Below, in pieces: positions 25,929 through 38,498 of a DNA stretch of 64,000 nt. The notes beneath the pieces are model-generated. The model was not told where the DNA came from and made no database searches. It saw only the letters and a list, made by a program, of their open reading frames with translations. The translations under genes and the position numbers were made by a program. The first letter of the stretch is position 1, and the number at the start of each line of letters is the position of its first letter. Origin of the DNA: Pseudomonas nicosulfuronedens (GTDB lineage Bacteria > Pseudomonadota > Gammaproteobacteria > Pseudomonadales > Pseudomonadaceae); assembly GCF_005877905.1 (NCBI RefSeq), contig NZ_SWDV01000008.1, positions 107,106-171,105 on the forward strand, given 5' to 3'.

Positions 25929-26879
25929 GTGAAACGAGTACATGTCGCCGCCGCCGTCATTCGCGGACTCGATGGCCGGGTGCTGATCGCCCGCCGTCCG
26001 GACGACAAGCACCAGGGAGGTCTCTGGGAGTTTCCCGGTGGCAAGGTGGAAGAAGGCGAAGCGGTGCAGGTTGCTCTGTCCCGCGAGCTGAAGGAAGAGC
26101 TCGGTATCGACGTCGAGCAGGCGCGCCCGCTGATCCGAGTACAGCACGACTATAGCGACAAGCATGTACTGCTGGATGTCTGGGAGGTCTCCGCCTTCTC
26201 CGGCGCGCCCCATGGCGCCGAGGGACAGCCGCTGGCCTGGGTCGCCCCGCGTGACCTGGTGGACTACGAATTCCCGGCGGCCAACGAGCCGATCGTGCAG
26301 GCCGCGCGCCTGCCAGACCGCTACCTGATCACCCCCGACGGCCTGGAGATCCCGCAGCTGGTGCAGGGTGTGCGTGCCGCCGTTGCCAGTGGTATCCGCC
26401 TGATTCAGCTGCGCGCGCCGAACATGTACAGCCCCGAATACCGCGACCTCGCTGTCGACGTGCAGGGCCTGTGCGCGGGCAAGGCGCAACTGATGCTGAA
26501 AGGCCCGCTGGAATGGTTGGGAGACTTCCCGGCGGCCGGCTGGCACCTGACTTCCGAGCAGCTGCGCAAGTACGCGCCCAACGGCCGGCCGTTCCCCCGC
26601 GAGCGCCTGCTGGCGGCTTCCTGCCACAGCGCCGAGGAGCTGGAGCTGGCGGCACGCATGGGTGTGGACTTCGTTACCCTGTCCCCGGTGCAGCCCACCG
26701 AGAGCCATCCGGGCGAGCCGGCGCTGGGCTGGGAGGTGGCGGCGGAGCTGATCGATGGCTTCAACCAGCCGGTGTTCCTGCTCGGTGGCGTCGGCCCGCA
26801 GGATGTCGAGCGCGCGTGGCAGGCTGGGGCCCAGGGCGTTGCGGGTATTCGAGCGTTCTGGCCGAAAGCCGAAGGCTGA
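25929..26879 (+). CDS. Nudix (MutT-like) hydrolase fused to a ThiE/TenI-like domain
   Basis: This 316-residue two-domain protein has residues 1-130 as a Nudix hydrolase with an intact box (GGKVEEGEAVQVALSRELKE, then ELGI), close to MutT 8-oxo-dGTP diphosphatases. Residues of about 140-316 form a thiamine-phosphate-synthase-like TIM barrel (LIQLRAPNMYSPEYRDLA, RMGVDFVTLSPVQPT, FLLGGVGPQDVERAWQAGAQGVAGI). The fusion is common in Pseudomonas and the barrel has no proven role. GTG 25929 is preferred, with GAGGAG at 25916-25921 eight bases upstream. An ATG five codons earlier would sit on the ribosome-binding site. Confidence 0.88.
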   Translation: MKRVHVAAAVIRGLDGRVLIARRPDDKHQGGLWEFPGGKVEEGEAVQVALSRELKEELGIDVEQARPLIRVQHDYSDKHVLLDVWEVSAFSGAPHGAEGQPLAWVAPRDLVDYEFPAANEPIVQAARLPDRYLITPDGLEIPQLVQGVRAAVASGIRLIQLRAPNMYSPEYRDLAVDVQGLCAGKAQLMLKGPLEWLGDFPAAGWHLTSEQLRKYAPNGRPFPRERLLAASCHSAEELELAARMGVDFVTLSPVQPTESHPGEPALGWEVAAELIDGFNQPVFLLGGVGPQDVERAWQAGAQGVAGIRAFWPKAEG

Positions 26880-26891
26880 TCGGCACTTTAC

Positions 26892-26923
26892 GTGGAGCGG
26901 CGATGGGTATCGCTTCGCTCCAC
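26892..26923. repeat. REP-like hairpin A
   Basis: GTGGAGCG-GCGAT-ggGT-ATCGC-tt-CGCTCCAC folds into a bipartite hairpin and is followed by ACCATCCTACG. Similar GTGGAG...CTCCAC...CATCCTACG palindromes are frequent extragenic repeats in pseudomonads. It sits between convergent genes, the usual place for such repeats. Confidence 0.55.
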
Positions 26924-26950
26924 ACCATCCTACGAAACACCGCCGTGCTC

Positions 26951-27002
26951 CCTGTAAGCGCGCGCCATGCCCGCGATCGCGCGCATGGCGCGCTCCTACA
27001 GG
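26951..27002. repeat. REP-like hairpin B ending CTCCTACAGG
   Basis: CCTGTA (26951-26956) pairs with TACAGG (26997-27002) and GCGCGCCATG (26960-26969) pairs with CATGGCGCGC (26984-26993). The CTCCTACAGG end is the hallmark of Pseudomonas REP elements. It is the second extragenic repeat in the same 165-base gap. Confidence 0.65.
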
Positions 27003-27044
27003 TTGGCTGCGTCATTTCCCGGTGTGAGTGGCCTGTCACGTCGA

Positions 27045-27617
27045 TCAGGCGGGCTTTTCAGCGGCTTGCCAGAGAATCTCTTCCACGCCCTGGCGTCGGG
27101 CTATGAAGCGCGCAGCGACGAACAGCAGGTCGGACAGGCGATTCAGGTAGCGCAGGCCCGCGCCTTCCAGTGGCTCTTCGGCGTTCAACTGCTGGCAGCG
27201 GCGCTCGGCGTTGCGCGCCTGGGCACGGCACAGGTGGGCGAGGGCGACCAGGCGCGAGCCGCCGGGCAGGATGAAGTTCTTCAGCGGCCCGAGCTCTTCG
27301 TTCCAGCGGTCGATGACCTGCTCCAGGCGTTCCACTTCGGCATCGTTCAGCGCGCGGTATTCCGGCATCGCCAACTCTCCGCCGAGATCGAACAGGCGAT
27401 GCTGGATCGGTGCCAGTACCCCGATCACTTCTTCCAGCGCACTGCTGCGCGCCTCGTTCAGTCCAGCCAGCAGCAGGCCGAGATGGCTGTTCAACTCATC
27501 CACCGCCCCCATGGCTTCCACGCGCGGATGGTGCTTGGGCACTCGGCGACCGTCGGCCAGGCCGGTTTCACCGGCATCGCCGGTGCGGGTGTAGATCTTC
27601 GACAGGCGATTGCCCAT
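27045..27617 (-). CDS. ATP:cob(I)alamin adenosyltransferase (PduO type)
   Basis: The 190-residue PduO-family enzyme transfers adenosyl from ATP to cob(I)alamin or cobyrinic acid diamide, the last activation step to coenzyme B12. It has the ATP-binding N-terminus KIYTRTGDAGETGLADGRRV, the GAVDELNSHLG helix, RRCQQLNAEEP and the C-terminal LNRLSDLLFVAARFIARR. It is three bases downstream of the histidine kinase gene on the same strand, so they are probably co-transcribed, though no functional link is obvious. Confidence 0.92.
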   Translation of the reverse strand: MGNRLSKIYTRTGDAGETGLADGRRVPKHHPRVEAMGAVDELNSHLGLLLAGLNEARSSALEEVIGVLAPIQHRLFDLGGELAMPEYRALNDAEVERLEQVIDRWNEELGPLKNFILPGGSRLVALAHLCRAQARNAERRCQQLNAEEPLEGAGLRYLNRLSDLLFVAARFIARRQGVEEILWQAAEKPA

Positions 27618-27620
27618 GGC

Positions 27621-29684
<2,064 letters not shown>

Positions 29685-29730
29685 GGGCGCTTTCGTAGGA
29701 AACAGGGAAGGCGGGCAGGGTAGCCCGCGA

Positions 29731-31646
<1,916 letters not shown>

Positions 31647-31806
31647 GGAAAGGAATGTCTCGCAAACGAGTGGGAAATGCCGACTCTCAATGTCGGAGGT
31701 CGGGCGCAGTCTTGTCTGTCAGTTATAATGACCGCGCATTTTTATCGTCAAGCCAGGCTCGATGCTGACTGTGAACCGCATCGCGCCGTCCATCTGGAGA
31801 GATGTC

Positions 31807-32286
31807 ATGCCTTCGTTCGACGTGGTGTCCGAACTGGACAAACACGAACTGACCAACGCCTTGGATAACGCCACCAAGGAACTGGACCGCCGTTTCGACC
31901 TGAAGGGCAAGTGCAGCTTCGAGGCCAAGGAAAAGTCCATCACCCTGACCGCCGAGGCGGACTTCATGCTCGAGCAGATGCTCGACATTCTTCGCTCCAG
32001 CCTGGTCAAACGCAAGATTGACGCACAGTGCATGGAGGTCAAGGACTCCTTCGCCTCCGGCAAGGTGGTCAAGCAGGAAGTCGACTTCCGTGAGGGCATC
32101 GACAAGGATCTGGCGAAGAAGATCGTCGCCCTGATCAAGGACAAGAAGCTCAAGGTACAAGCCGCCATCCAGGGCGAACAGGTACGTGTCACCGGCAAGA
32201 AGCGTGATGACCTGCAAGAGGCCATCGCGCTGCTGCGCGGCGAGTCCCTCGGTATGCCGCTGCAATTCAACAATTTCCGCGACTGA
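31807..32286 (+). CDS. yajQ: YajQ family nucleotide-binding protein
   Basis: This 159-residue protein has two ferredoxin-like folds. N-terminal [20 protein letters not shown] and [19 protein letters not shown], and C-terminal [22 protein letters not shown], match the YajQ family. Members bind nucleotides, and in Xanthomonas and P. aeruginosa a YajQ protein was reported to bind cyclic di-GMP. I chose ATG 31807, preceded by GGAGAG; an upstream in-frame start at 31762 lacks family similarity. A terminator-like hairpin follows. Confidence 0.94.
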   Translation: MPSFDVVSELDKHELTNALDNATKELDRRFDLKGKCSFEAKEKSITLTAEADFMLEQMLDILRSSLVKRKIDAQCMEVKDSFASGKVVKQEVDFREGIDKDLAKKIVALIKDKKLKVQAAIQGEQVRVTGKKRDDLQEAIALLRGESLGMPLQFNNFRD

Positions 32287-32365
32287 TGCGGGCTCTCGAT
32301 GAAAAGCTGCGGAACCTCACCGCCCGCTTGACGTCGCAGTAATAGAGTCGCTCGGCGAACTCCCG

Positions 32366-32398
32366 ACCGCCATGGCTTGCCATGGCGGTTTTGTTTTT
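32366..32398 (+). terminator. Terminator after yajQ
   Basis: ACCGCCATGG (32366-32375), loop CTTG, CCATGGCGGT (32380-32389), then TTTGTTTTT. It lies just 31 bases before the mscS start, so it could also act as an attenuator of read-through into the channel gene. Confidence 0.8.
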
Positions 32399-32428
32399 GG
32401 AATGGCAATAGACAAGGGGCCTGCATCC

Positions 32429-33274
32429 ATGGATATGAATTACGAGCAGATCATGAACAGTGCGGAGGCCTGGACTCCGCTTGCTCTGACCTACCTGGGC
32501 AATGCCGTCCTGGCGCTTCTGACCCTGCTGATCGGTTGGTGGGTGATCAACCTGTTCACCCGGCGCGTGGGTGGGTTGCTGTCCACCAAGCACGTGGACA
32601 AGACGCTGCAGGGCTTCATCGGCAGCATGGTCAATATCATCCTGAAGATCCTGCTGATGGTCAGCGTGGCGTCGATGATCGGCATCCAGACCACCAGCTT
32701 CGTCGCCGCCATCGGTGCCGCCGGCCTGGCCATCGGCCTGGCGCTGCAGGGCAGCCTGTCGAACTTCGCCGGTGGCGTGCTGATCCTGCTGTTCCGCCCG
32801 TTCAAGATCGGTGACTGGATCGAAGCCCAGGGCGTGTCCGGCACTGTGGACAACATCATGATCTTCCACACCGTGCTGCGTACCGGTGACAACCGCACCG
32901 TGATCGTGCCCAACGGAGCACTGTCCAACGGCATCATCACCAACACCTCGACCCAGACCACCCGCCAGGTGACCTTCGACGTGAAGCTGGCCTTCGACGC
33001 CGACCTGGAGGGCGCCCGTGCCATTCTCAAGGAACTGGCCGAGGATTCGCGCGTGCTCAAGTCGCCGGCGCCGGTGGTCGTGGTCGCGGGCCTGGGCGAG
33101 AACTCGGTGACCCTGTCGCTGCGCCTGTGGACCGCCAACTCCGACTACTGGGGGGTCACCTTCATGCTCAATGAGCAGGTGCGCCTGCGTCTGCGCGACT
33201 CCGGCATCGACCTGGCGCCGAACAAGGTAGTGCGCGTGGTCAAGGGCGAAGAGGATGCCGTACTGGCGGATTGA
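32429..33274 (+). CDS. Small-conductance mechanosensitive channel (MscS type)
   Basis: This 281-residue inner-membrane channel protects against hypo-osmotic shock. Three membrane helices are visible: about 20-45 (LGNAVLALLTLLIGWWVI), about 65-90 and the pore-lining TM3 with its Ala/Gly pattern (AAIGAAGLAIGLALQGSLSN). The beta domain follows (FRPFKIGDWIEAQGVSGTV, FHTVLRTGDNRTVIVPNG) and then the alpha/beta vestibule. The length and layout equal E. coli MscS. ATG 32429 (MDMNYEQIM) has AAGGGG upstream; the frame opens earlier, inside the yajQ terminator. Confidence 0.94.
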   Translation: MDMNYEQIMNSAEAWTPLALTYLGNAVLALLTLLIGWWVINLFTRRVGGLLSTKHVDKTLQGFIGSMVNIILKILLMVSVASMIGIQTTSFVAAIGAAGLAIGLALQGSLSNFAGGVLILLFRPFKIGDWIEAQGVSGTVDNIMIFHTVLRTGDNRTVIVPNGALSNGIITNTSTQTTRQVTFDVKLAFDADLEGARAILKELAEDSRVLKSPAPVVVVAGLGENSVTLSLRLWTANSDYWGVTFMLNEQVRLRLRDSGIDLAPNKVVRVVKGEEDAVLAD

Positions 33275-33291
33275 TCCTGCAAGCTCGAACG

Positions 33292-33318
33292 AAAAGGCCG
33301 GCGATTGCCGGCCTTTTT
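33292..33318. terminator. Terminator between convergent mscS and ampG
   Basis: AAAAGGCCGGC, loop GATT, GCCGGCCTTTTT. The A-run on the left and T-run on the right allow function in both directions. Confidence 0.85.
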
Positions 33319-33342
33319 CATGGGCGCTGGTTCATGAGCGGT

Positions 33343-35151
33343 TCAGTGACGTTCTGCGCTGGGTTGTTGCGCTGGCGCTTCCGTGGCTTCCTCGGTCGCG
33401 CCATTGGTCATGTCGTTATTGCGGCGCAGCCAGAGCCAGCCGATCAGCAGCAGTGTGGGTATGCCGAGCAGCGCGGTGAAGAAGAAGAAACGCTCGTAGC
33501 CCATGCCTTCGACCATGCTGCCGGAGTAACCGCCGATGAAGCGCGGTAGCAGCAGCATGGTGGAACTGAGCATGGCGTACTGTGTCGCCGAGAACTTCAG
33601 GTTGGTCAGGCTCGACAGGTAGGCGACGAAGGCAGAGGTGGCGAGGCCGCCGCTGAAGTTGTCGAGCATGATGGTCACCACCAGCATGGTGACATGGGGC
33701 TCCAGCACCTTGAGCAGGGCAAAGACGTTCTGGCTCATCAGGTGGGGATCGTCGATCGCTCCCATCTGCGCCAGCATGGCGAACAGCAGGTTGGTGCCCG
33801 CCGAGGCGGCGCCACCGATGAACAGGATCGGCAGGATGCTGAAGCGGGCGATCAGCACGCCGCCGGCCGCCGCGCCGATCAGGGTCATGACCACGCCGAA
33901 CAGCTTGCTGACGGTGGCGATGGTGTCCTTGGTGAAGCCCATGTCGATATAGAACACGCTGGCCATGGTGCCCATGACGGTGTCGGACATGCGGTAGGTG
34001 GAGATCAGCCCGAGCAGCAGCAGCGCCTGCCAGCGGTAGCGGCGGACGAACTCGGTGATGGGCGTCAGCACCGGCGCCATCAGCAGGCGGCCGGGAGCGG
34101 AAATACAGCTCAGGGCGATCAGCAGGTAGAGGATGGCGAGCCACCACTTGCCAGCTTCGGCCATGTTGATGAAGGCGGTTCCGGTGACCAGCAGGATGAT
34201 CAGGACGATCACTGAAACGGCCTGGTGGACGAAGTCGAATTGCGGCAGGCCGCGTCCGTGCACGGCTAGCAGCAACGGACGGCGTACCTTCGACAGCAGT
34301 TCGCGCACCGGGCGGATCTGCCGGCGGCCGTGGGGCGTCATGCAGATGCCGATGAAGATTCCGTACAGCGCGGCCCGTGGCCAGGCCTGGGCGGTCAGTG
34401 CGGTGAGCATGGCCGGCACGGAGATCAGCAGTACCAGCAGGGTCAGCACCGAGAGCAACTGGTGGTTGAAGGCGAAGGCTGAGCTGCCGGCCTGCGGCTG
34501 CACATTCACCGGCGGCTCTTTCATCAGCAGCGTGGTGACCAGGCCGGGCAGGATCGCCAGGGAGCAGACGGCATAGGTCAGCGCCCAGGCCGATTGGCTG
34601 TAGTGCAGGGCGCTGGAGCCGGCCCACTCGGCGAGGAACAGCACGCCGGCGGTGGCGAACAGTACGGCGACCCGGTAGCCGGTCATGTAGCACGCGGCCA
34701 GCGCGGCCTGGCGGGTGTTCTCGGCGATTTCCAGGCGATAGGCGTCGATGGCGATGTCCTGGGTGGCCGAGGCGAAGGCCACCACCATCGCCAGGGCAAT
34801 CAGCCAGTTCAGGTGCGATTGCGGGTTGCACAGGGCCATGCCAAGCAGGCCGATGGCGATCAGCCCCTGGGAGAACACCAGCCACGAGCGGCGGCGGCCC
34901 AGGCGGCCGATGAAGGGCAGGCGCCACTGGTCGAGCATGGGCGACCACACCCACTTGAAGGCGTACACCAGCCCGATCCAGCTGGCGAATCCGATGGTTT
35001 CCCGAGCGACACCCGCTTCACGCAACCACACCGAGAGAGTGGAGAGCACCAGCATGTACGGCAGGCCGGCGGCGAAACCCAGCAGCAAAAGCGCGAGGCT
35101 GGCGGGAGACTTGTAGGCAATCCATGCCTCGCGCCAGGAATGCTCTTTCAT
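33343..35151 (-). CDS. ampG: AmpG, muropeptide (anhydro-MurNAc-peptide) permease
   Basis: This major-facilitator permease of 602 residues and about 14 predicted membrane segments imports GlcNAc-anhydroMurNAc-peptides for peptidoglycan recycling and so controls AmpR/AmpC induction. The N-terminus has the hallmark SLALLLLGFAAGLPYMLV, FASWIGLVYAFKWVWSPMLDQW and DIAIDAYRLE. A long cytoplasmic central region precedes the second half (YRMSDTVMGTMASVFYIDMGF). The C-terminal tail is polar (NNDMTNGATEEATEAPAQQPS). Its length is near that of P. aeruginosa AmpG. Confidence 0.94.
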   Translation of the reverse strand: MKEHSWREAWIAYKSPASLALLLLGFAAGLPYMLVLSTLSVWLREAGVARETIGFASWIGLVYAFKWVWSPMLDQWRLPFIGRLGRRRSWLVFSQGLIAIGLLGMALCNPQSHLNWLIALAMVVAFASATQDIAIDAYRLEIAENTRQAALAACYMTGYRVAVLFATAGVLFLAEWAGSSALHYSQSAWALTYAVCSLAILPGLVTTLLMKEPPVNVQPQAGSSAFAFNHQLLSVLTLLVLLISVPAMLTALTAQAWPRAALYGIFIGICMTPHGRRQIRPVRELLSKVRRPLLLAVHGRGLPQFDFVHQAVSVIVLIILLVTGTAFINMAEAGKWWLAILYLLIALSCISAPGRLLMAPVLTPITEFVRRYRWQALLLLGLISTYRMSDTVMGTMASVFYIDMGFTKDTIATVSKLFGVVMTLIGAAAGGVLIARFSILPILFIGGAASAGTNLLFAMLAQMGAIDDPHLMSQNVFALLKVLEPHVTMLVVTIMLDNFSGGLATSAFVAYLSSLTNLKFSATQYAMLSSTMLLLPRFIGGYSGSMVEGMGYERFFFFTALLGIPTLLLIGWLWLRRNNDMTNGATEEATEAPAQQPSAERH

Positions 35152-35193
35152 GGGGGGTGTTTTCCAGCAGGTCGAAAAATTACGCGAACTCTA

Positions 35194-35568
35194 CTAGGAC
35201 TGCTCGCCGCTAGGCCAGCCGTGCCGACGTATGTCCACCCGATCGTTATGGATTCTGACACCCTCCGCACGCAATCGTGCGCGCTGTTCGTTACCCGAAA
35301 CGGTGCCGAGCGGCAGGCTGATACGCCCGCCGGCAGCGATCACCCGGTGCCAGGGCAGGCGGGTGCCCTCCGGCAACTGGCTGAGGATGCGTCCTACAAG
35401 TCGTGCGGAGCGGCCCAGACCGGCCAGCCTGGCGACGTCGCCGTAGGTGACGACCGATCCTTCCGGTACTTGGGCGATCACCAGAAAAATCGCCTCGCGA
35501 CGTACCTCCAGGCTTTCCAATCCGAGATCGGCAACCGGCACGCTGGATGGGGACTTGGGCTTGGGCAT
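35194..35568 (-). CDS. Alkyltransferase-like protein (ATL; catalytically dead MGMT relative)
   Basis: This 124-residue MGMT/Ogt DNA-binding domain has the active-site PCHR replaced by PWHRV, with Trp73 at the Cys position. That marks the ATL family, which binds O6-alkylguanine without repairing it and channels it to nucleotide excision repair. The YGDVARLAGLGRSARLVGRIL helix-turn-helix with its Arg finger (GRSAR) is intact. The start is uncertain: ATG 35568 gives the normal family length, but ATG 35661 has a far better ribosome-binding site (AGGGAG, seven bases upstream) and adds a 31-residue hydrophobic N-terminus. Confidence 0.85.
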   Translation of the reverse strand: MPKPKSPSSVPVADLGLESLEVRREAIFLVIAQVPEGSVVTYGDVARLAGLGRSARLVGRILSQLPEGTRLPWHRVIAAGGRISLPLGTVSGNEQRARLRAEGVRIHNDRVDIRRHGWPSGEQS

Positions 35569-35761
35569 CGAAAGCACCGGAACAGAGGGGCTGACGATCA
35601 GGATATAGGCTGGCGCAGAGCTGACAAGTCGGCTTTTTCCTAAGACCAATCTGTCAGTCATGGTGAACTCCCTGCAACTGGGTCTGTCAGTCGTTGCTCT
35701 AGTGCCGGGTATCTGGATAATGCCCGGCTTTTTGCCCAATCAGTCCAGTTGAATTCGACTC

Positions 35762-36763
35762 ATGTTGCCCAGAACCCTGCTCTCCCTTGCCCTCGCGTCC
35801 TGTTCCCTGTCCGCCCTGGCCGATACCGTCTGGTTGAAGAACGGTGACCGCCTCACCGGCACCATCAAGCTGTATGACGGCGGCAAGTTGCTGCTCGCGA
35901 CCGACTACGGCGGAGAGATCACCCTCAAATGGGACAAGATCAAAACGCTGGAGACGGACCAGAATCTGCTGGTGAAGTACGACGATGAGCAGGGCGAGCA
36001 CTCCAAGGGCCTGAAAGCGTCCGACCAGGGCAAGGTCACGCTGGTCAATGGCGAGGCGAAGACCGTGGAGCTGGCGAAGATCGAGCAGATGATGCCACCC
36101 AAGCCGATCCTCGAAGACTGGGTCTGGACCGGCAACGTCGACTTCTCCCTGGACCACAAGCAGGCTGAGAACGATGTCGAGGATTACGACATCGACTTCA
36201 AGACCAACGCCCGTCACGGTCGCTGGCGCCACAACCTGCAGGGCGAGTACAACCGCGAGAAGAAGGATAATCAGGTCAGCACCGACAATTACTCGGCACA
36301 GTACGCGCTGGACCGCTTCCTCGACGAGCACTGGTTCTGGCAGGGCCAGGCACAGTACAAACGCGACTGGATCGAGGACCTGCAGAAGAAGCGCACCGTT
36401 GGTACAGGCCCGGGCTACCAGTTCTGGGACAATGAGCTGGGCGCATTCTCCCTGGCGACTCTGGTCAACCGTAACGACTACGAGTTCGTCGACAACGAGA
36501 AATCCCACTTCTACAGCACCAGCCTGAAGTGGGACTACAACCGTTACCTGCTGGCCAAGCAGTTCGAGCTGTTCACCAACGGTGAGGTGAGCAAGCCGCT
36601 GGAGTCCAATGTGGAGTACGAACTGGAGAGCGAGGCGGGCATCCGCTACAAGCTCACCTCCTGGGCGTCCCTCAGCCTGAAGGCCGAGTGGGACAAGCTC
36701 AGTGGCAACGACGGCGACGTCAACGAGCGCCGCTATACCTTCGGCCTGGGCGTGGGTTGGTAA
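35762..36763 (+). CDS. DUF481 (YdiY-like) putative outer-membrane protein
   Basis: The 333-residue protein has a Sec signal peptide (about 1-21, cleavage at ALA-DTVW). Residues of about 22-115 form a small beta domain (TVWLKNGDRLTGTIKLYDGG), and the rest alternates aromatic and polar residues over about twelve strands (WRHNLQGEYNREKKDNQ, YSAQYALDRFLDEHWF, FGLGVGW). It ends in an aromatic residue, the outer-membrane beta-barrel signature. The family function is unknown. Its Tyr/Trp/Asp-rich composition fits a small salt-stress-type barrel. It is divergent from the ATL gene. Confidence 0.85.
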   Translation: MLPRTLLSLALASCSLSALADTVWLKNGDRLTGTIKLYDGGKLLLATDYGGEITLKWDKIKTLETDQNLLVKYDDEQGEHSKGLKASDQGKVTLVNGEAKTVELAKIEQMMPPKPILEDWVWTGNVDFSLDHKQAENDVEDYDIDFKTNARHGRWRHNLQGEYNREKKDNQVSTDNYSAQYALDRFLDEHWFWQGQAQYKRDWIEDLQKKRTVGTGPGYQFWDNELGAFSLATLVNRNDYEFVDNEKSHFYSTSLKWDYNRYLLAKQFELFTNGEVSKPLESNVEYELESEAGIRYKLTSWASLSLKAEWDKLSGNDGDVNERRYTFGLGVGW

Positions 36764-36786
36764 CTGCGGCCAGGACGAATGAGCAC

Positions 36787-36816
36787 AAAAAAGCCCCGCA
36801 CCTGGCGGGGCTTTTT
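36787..36816. terminator. Bidirectional terminator between DUF481 gene and SDR gene
   Basis: AAAAAGCCCCGC, loop ACCTG, GCGGGGCTTTTT. It lies between convergent genes and is symmetrical, so it probably serves both. Confidence 0.9.
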
Positions 36817-36830
36817 CATGGGCGGGCGGA

Positions 36831-37589
36831 TTACAGGCGCAGGCCGCCGTCCAGCTCCAGCACACGGCCGGTGTAGTAGTCGTTCTCGAGGATGTAAGCC
36901 ACCGAGTGGGCGATTTCCAGCGGCTTGCCCAGGCGCTTGAGCGGGATGCCGGAGGTCATCTTCTCCAAGGCCTCGGGCTTCATGCTGGCGACCATGTCGG
37001 TCTCGATGAAGCCGGGAGCCACGCCCGCCACGCGGATGCCGTAGCGCGCCAGTTCCTTCGCCCAAACCACGGTATCGGCGGCGACGCCGGCCTTGGCAGC
37101 GGAGTAGTTGGCCTGACCCATGTTGCCGGCGCGGGAAATGGAGGAAATGTTGACGATTGCGCCTTCGTTCTTCAGCTCGATCATCTTCGCCGCCACTTCG
37201 CGGGTGCAGAGGAACACGCCGGTCAGGTTGACGTCGATCACCGCTTGCCACTGGGCCAGGCTCATCTTGCTCAGTTCGCCGTCCTTGACCTTGATGGTCA
37301 GGCCGTCGCGCAGAATGCCGGCGTTGTTGACCAGGCCGTTGATGGCGCCGAAGTCGCTGGCGACCTGGGCCACCATGTGGGTAACCTGTTCTTCATTGGC
37401 GACGTTGCACAGATAGGCGCGTGCGTCACCGCCGGCGGCGTTGCAGGCGGTCACGGCTTCGTCCAGTTTTTCGGCATTGAGGTCAACCAGTGCCACGCGC
37501 GCGCCCTTGCCGGAGAGATACTCGCCCATGGCGCGGCCCAGGCCCTGGCAGCCACCGGTGATGATGATGACCTTGTCTTTCAATTGCAT
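36831..37589 (-). CDS. SDR-family oxidoreductase (3-oxoacyl-ACP reductase-like)
   Basis: This classical short-chain dehydrogenase has 252 residues. It has the cofactor motif TGGCQGLG (about 11-18), Asp for NAD(H)-type discrimination in VALVDLN, NNAG, the catalytic Ser in [10 protein letters not shown] and YSAAK. The C-terminal GLDG(G)-like end ([12 protein letters not shown]) is FabG-like. The Asp after beta-2 suggests NAD rather than NADP as cofactor, unlike true FabG. ATG 37589 ([13 protein letters not shown]) is preferred; the frame extends to 37643 without family similarity. The substrate is unknown. Confidence 0.9.
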   Translation of the reverse strand: MQLKDKVIIITGGCQGLGRAMGEYLSGKGARVALVDLNAEKLDEAVTACNAAGGDARAYLCNVANEEQVTHMVAQVASDFGAINGLVNNAGILRDGLTIKVKDGELSKMSLAQWQAVIDVNLTGVFLCTREVAAKMIELKNEGAIVNISSISRAGNMGQANYSAAKAGVAADTVVWAKELARYGIRVAGVAPGFIETDMVASMKPEALEKMTSGIPLKRLGKPLEIAHSVAYILENDYYTGRVLELDGGLRL

Positions 37590-37696
37590 CGGAACAACCC
37601 CACGAACAGTTTCTGGTGAAAGGCCCCGCCGGCAGCTGTGCACAGAGTCAGTCCTGCCCGTCCGTTTGCGACGGATTCTTTGCGAGGAGTCATAAG

Positions 37697-38434
37697 TTGA
37701 GCGTGAAAGCTGCCAAGCATGCCCGAGAACTGCTGCTCAAGGAATACCGCGGCGTCCTCTCCACCCACTCGAAGAAGTGGCCAGGATTCCCCTTCGGCTC
37801 CGTGGTGCCCTACTGCCTGGACGAGGCGGGCCGGCCGCTGATCCTGATCAGCCGCATCGCCCAGCACACTCATAACCTGCAGATGGACGGCAAATGCTCG
37901 CTGCTGATCGGCGAGCGCGGTGTCGACGACATCCAGGCCGCCGGTCGCCTGACCCTGCTGGCCGAGGCGTTGCTGATCGAGGACGTCGACGCCATTGCCG
38001 GCGCTGCCGAGCGCTACTACCGTTACTTCCCCGGTTCGCAGGATTACCACATCGTCCACGACTTCGATTTCTGGGTGCTGGAGCCGGTGCAGTGGCGCTT
38101 CATCGGCGGCTTCGGCGATATCCATTGGCTGGGCGCGAACAGTGTGCCGCTGGCCAACCCCTTCGTTGGCGATGCGGAGAAAAGCATGGTCGAGCACATG
38201 AACAGCGACCATGCCAACGCCATCGAGCACTATGTCGAAATGGCCGGGCTACCCGTCGGCAAGGACCCGCAACTGGCGGGAATTGATACAGAAGGTTTCC
38301 ACCTGCGCATCGGCCAGGGGCTGCATTGGCTGCCGTTCCCCGCGCCCTGCGGCAACGCCGGCGCGGTGCGCCAGGCGCTGGTGCAGCTGGCCAAAGCGGA
38401 TGTCTGGCCGGGCAATGAAGTGATCCAGGCTTGA
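37697..38434 (+). CDS. HugZ-like pyridoxamine-phosphate-oxidase-fold protein
   Basis: The 245-residue protein has an FMN-binding split-barrel domain ([40 protein letters not shown]) and a C-terminal DUF2470 domain ([20 protein letters not shown]). The family includes HugZ/HutZ haem-degradation or haem-utilisation proteins, but several members bind haem weakly or have unknown substrates. TTG 37697 is chosen because AGGAG (37685-37689) is seven bases upstream; GTG 37703 is too far at 13. An upstream in-frame ATG at 37616 lies in the divergent promoter region. Confidence 0.85.
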   Translation: MSVKAAKHARELLLKEYRGVLSTHSKKWPGFPFGSVVPYCLDEAGRPLILISRIAQHTHNLQMDGKCSLLIGERGVDDIQAAGRLTLLAEALLIEDVDAIAGAAERYYRYFPGSQDYHIVHDFDFWVLEPVQWRFIGGFGDIHWLGANSVPLANPFVGDAEKSMVEHMNSDHANAIEHYVEMAGLPVGKDPQLAGIDTEGFHLRIGQGLHWLPFPAPCGNAGAVRQALVQLAKADVWPGNEVIQA

Positions 38435-38498
38435 AATCGTAGCGGGGCGTCGCCACCTAGCCTTCTACCCGGGCAATGACCCCGCCAAGGATTCATCG

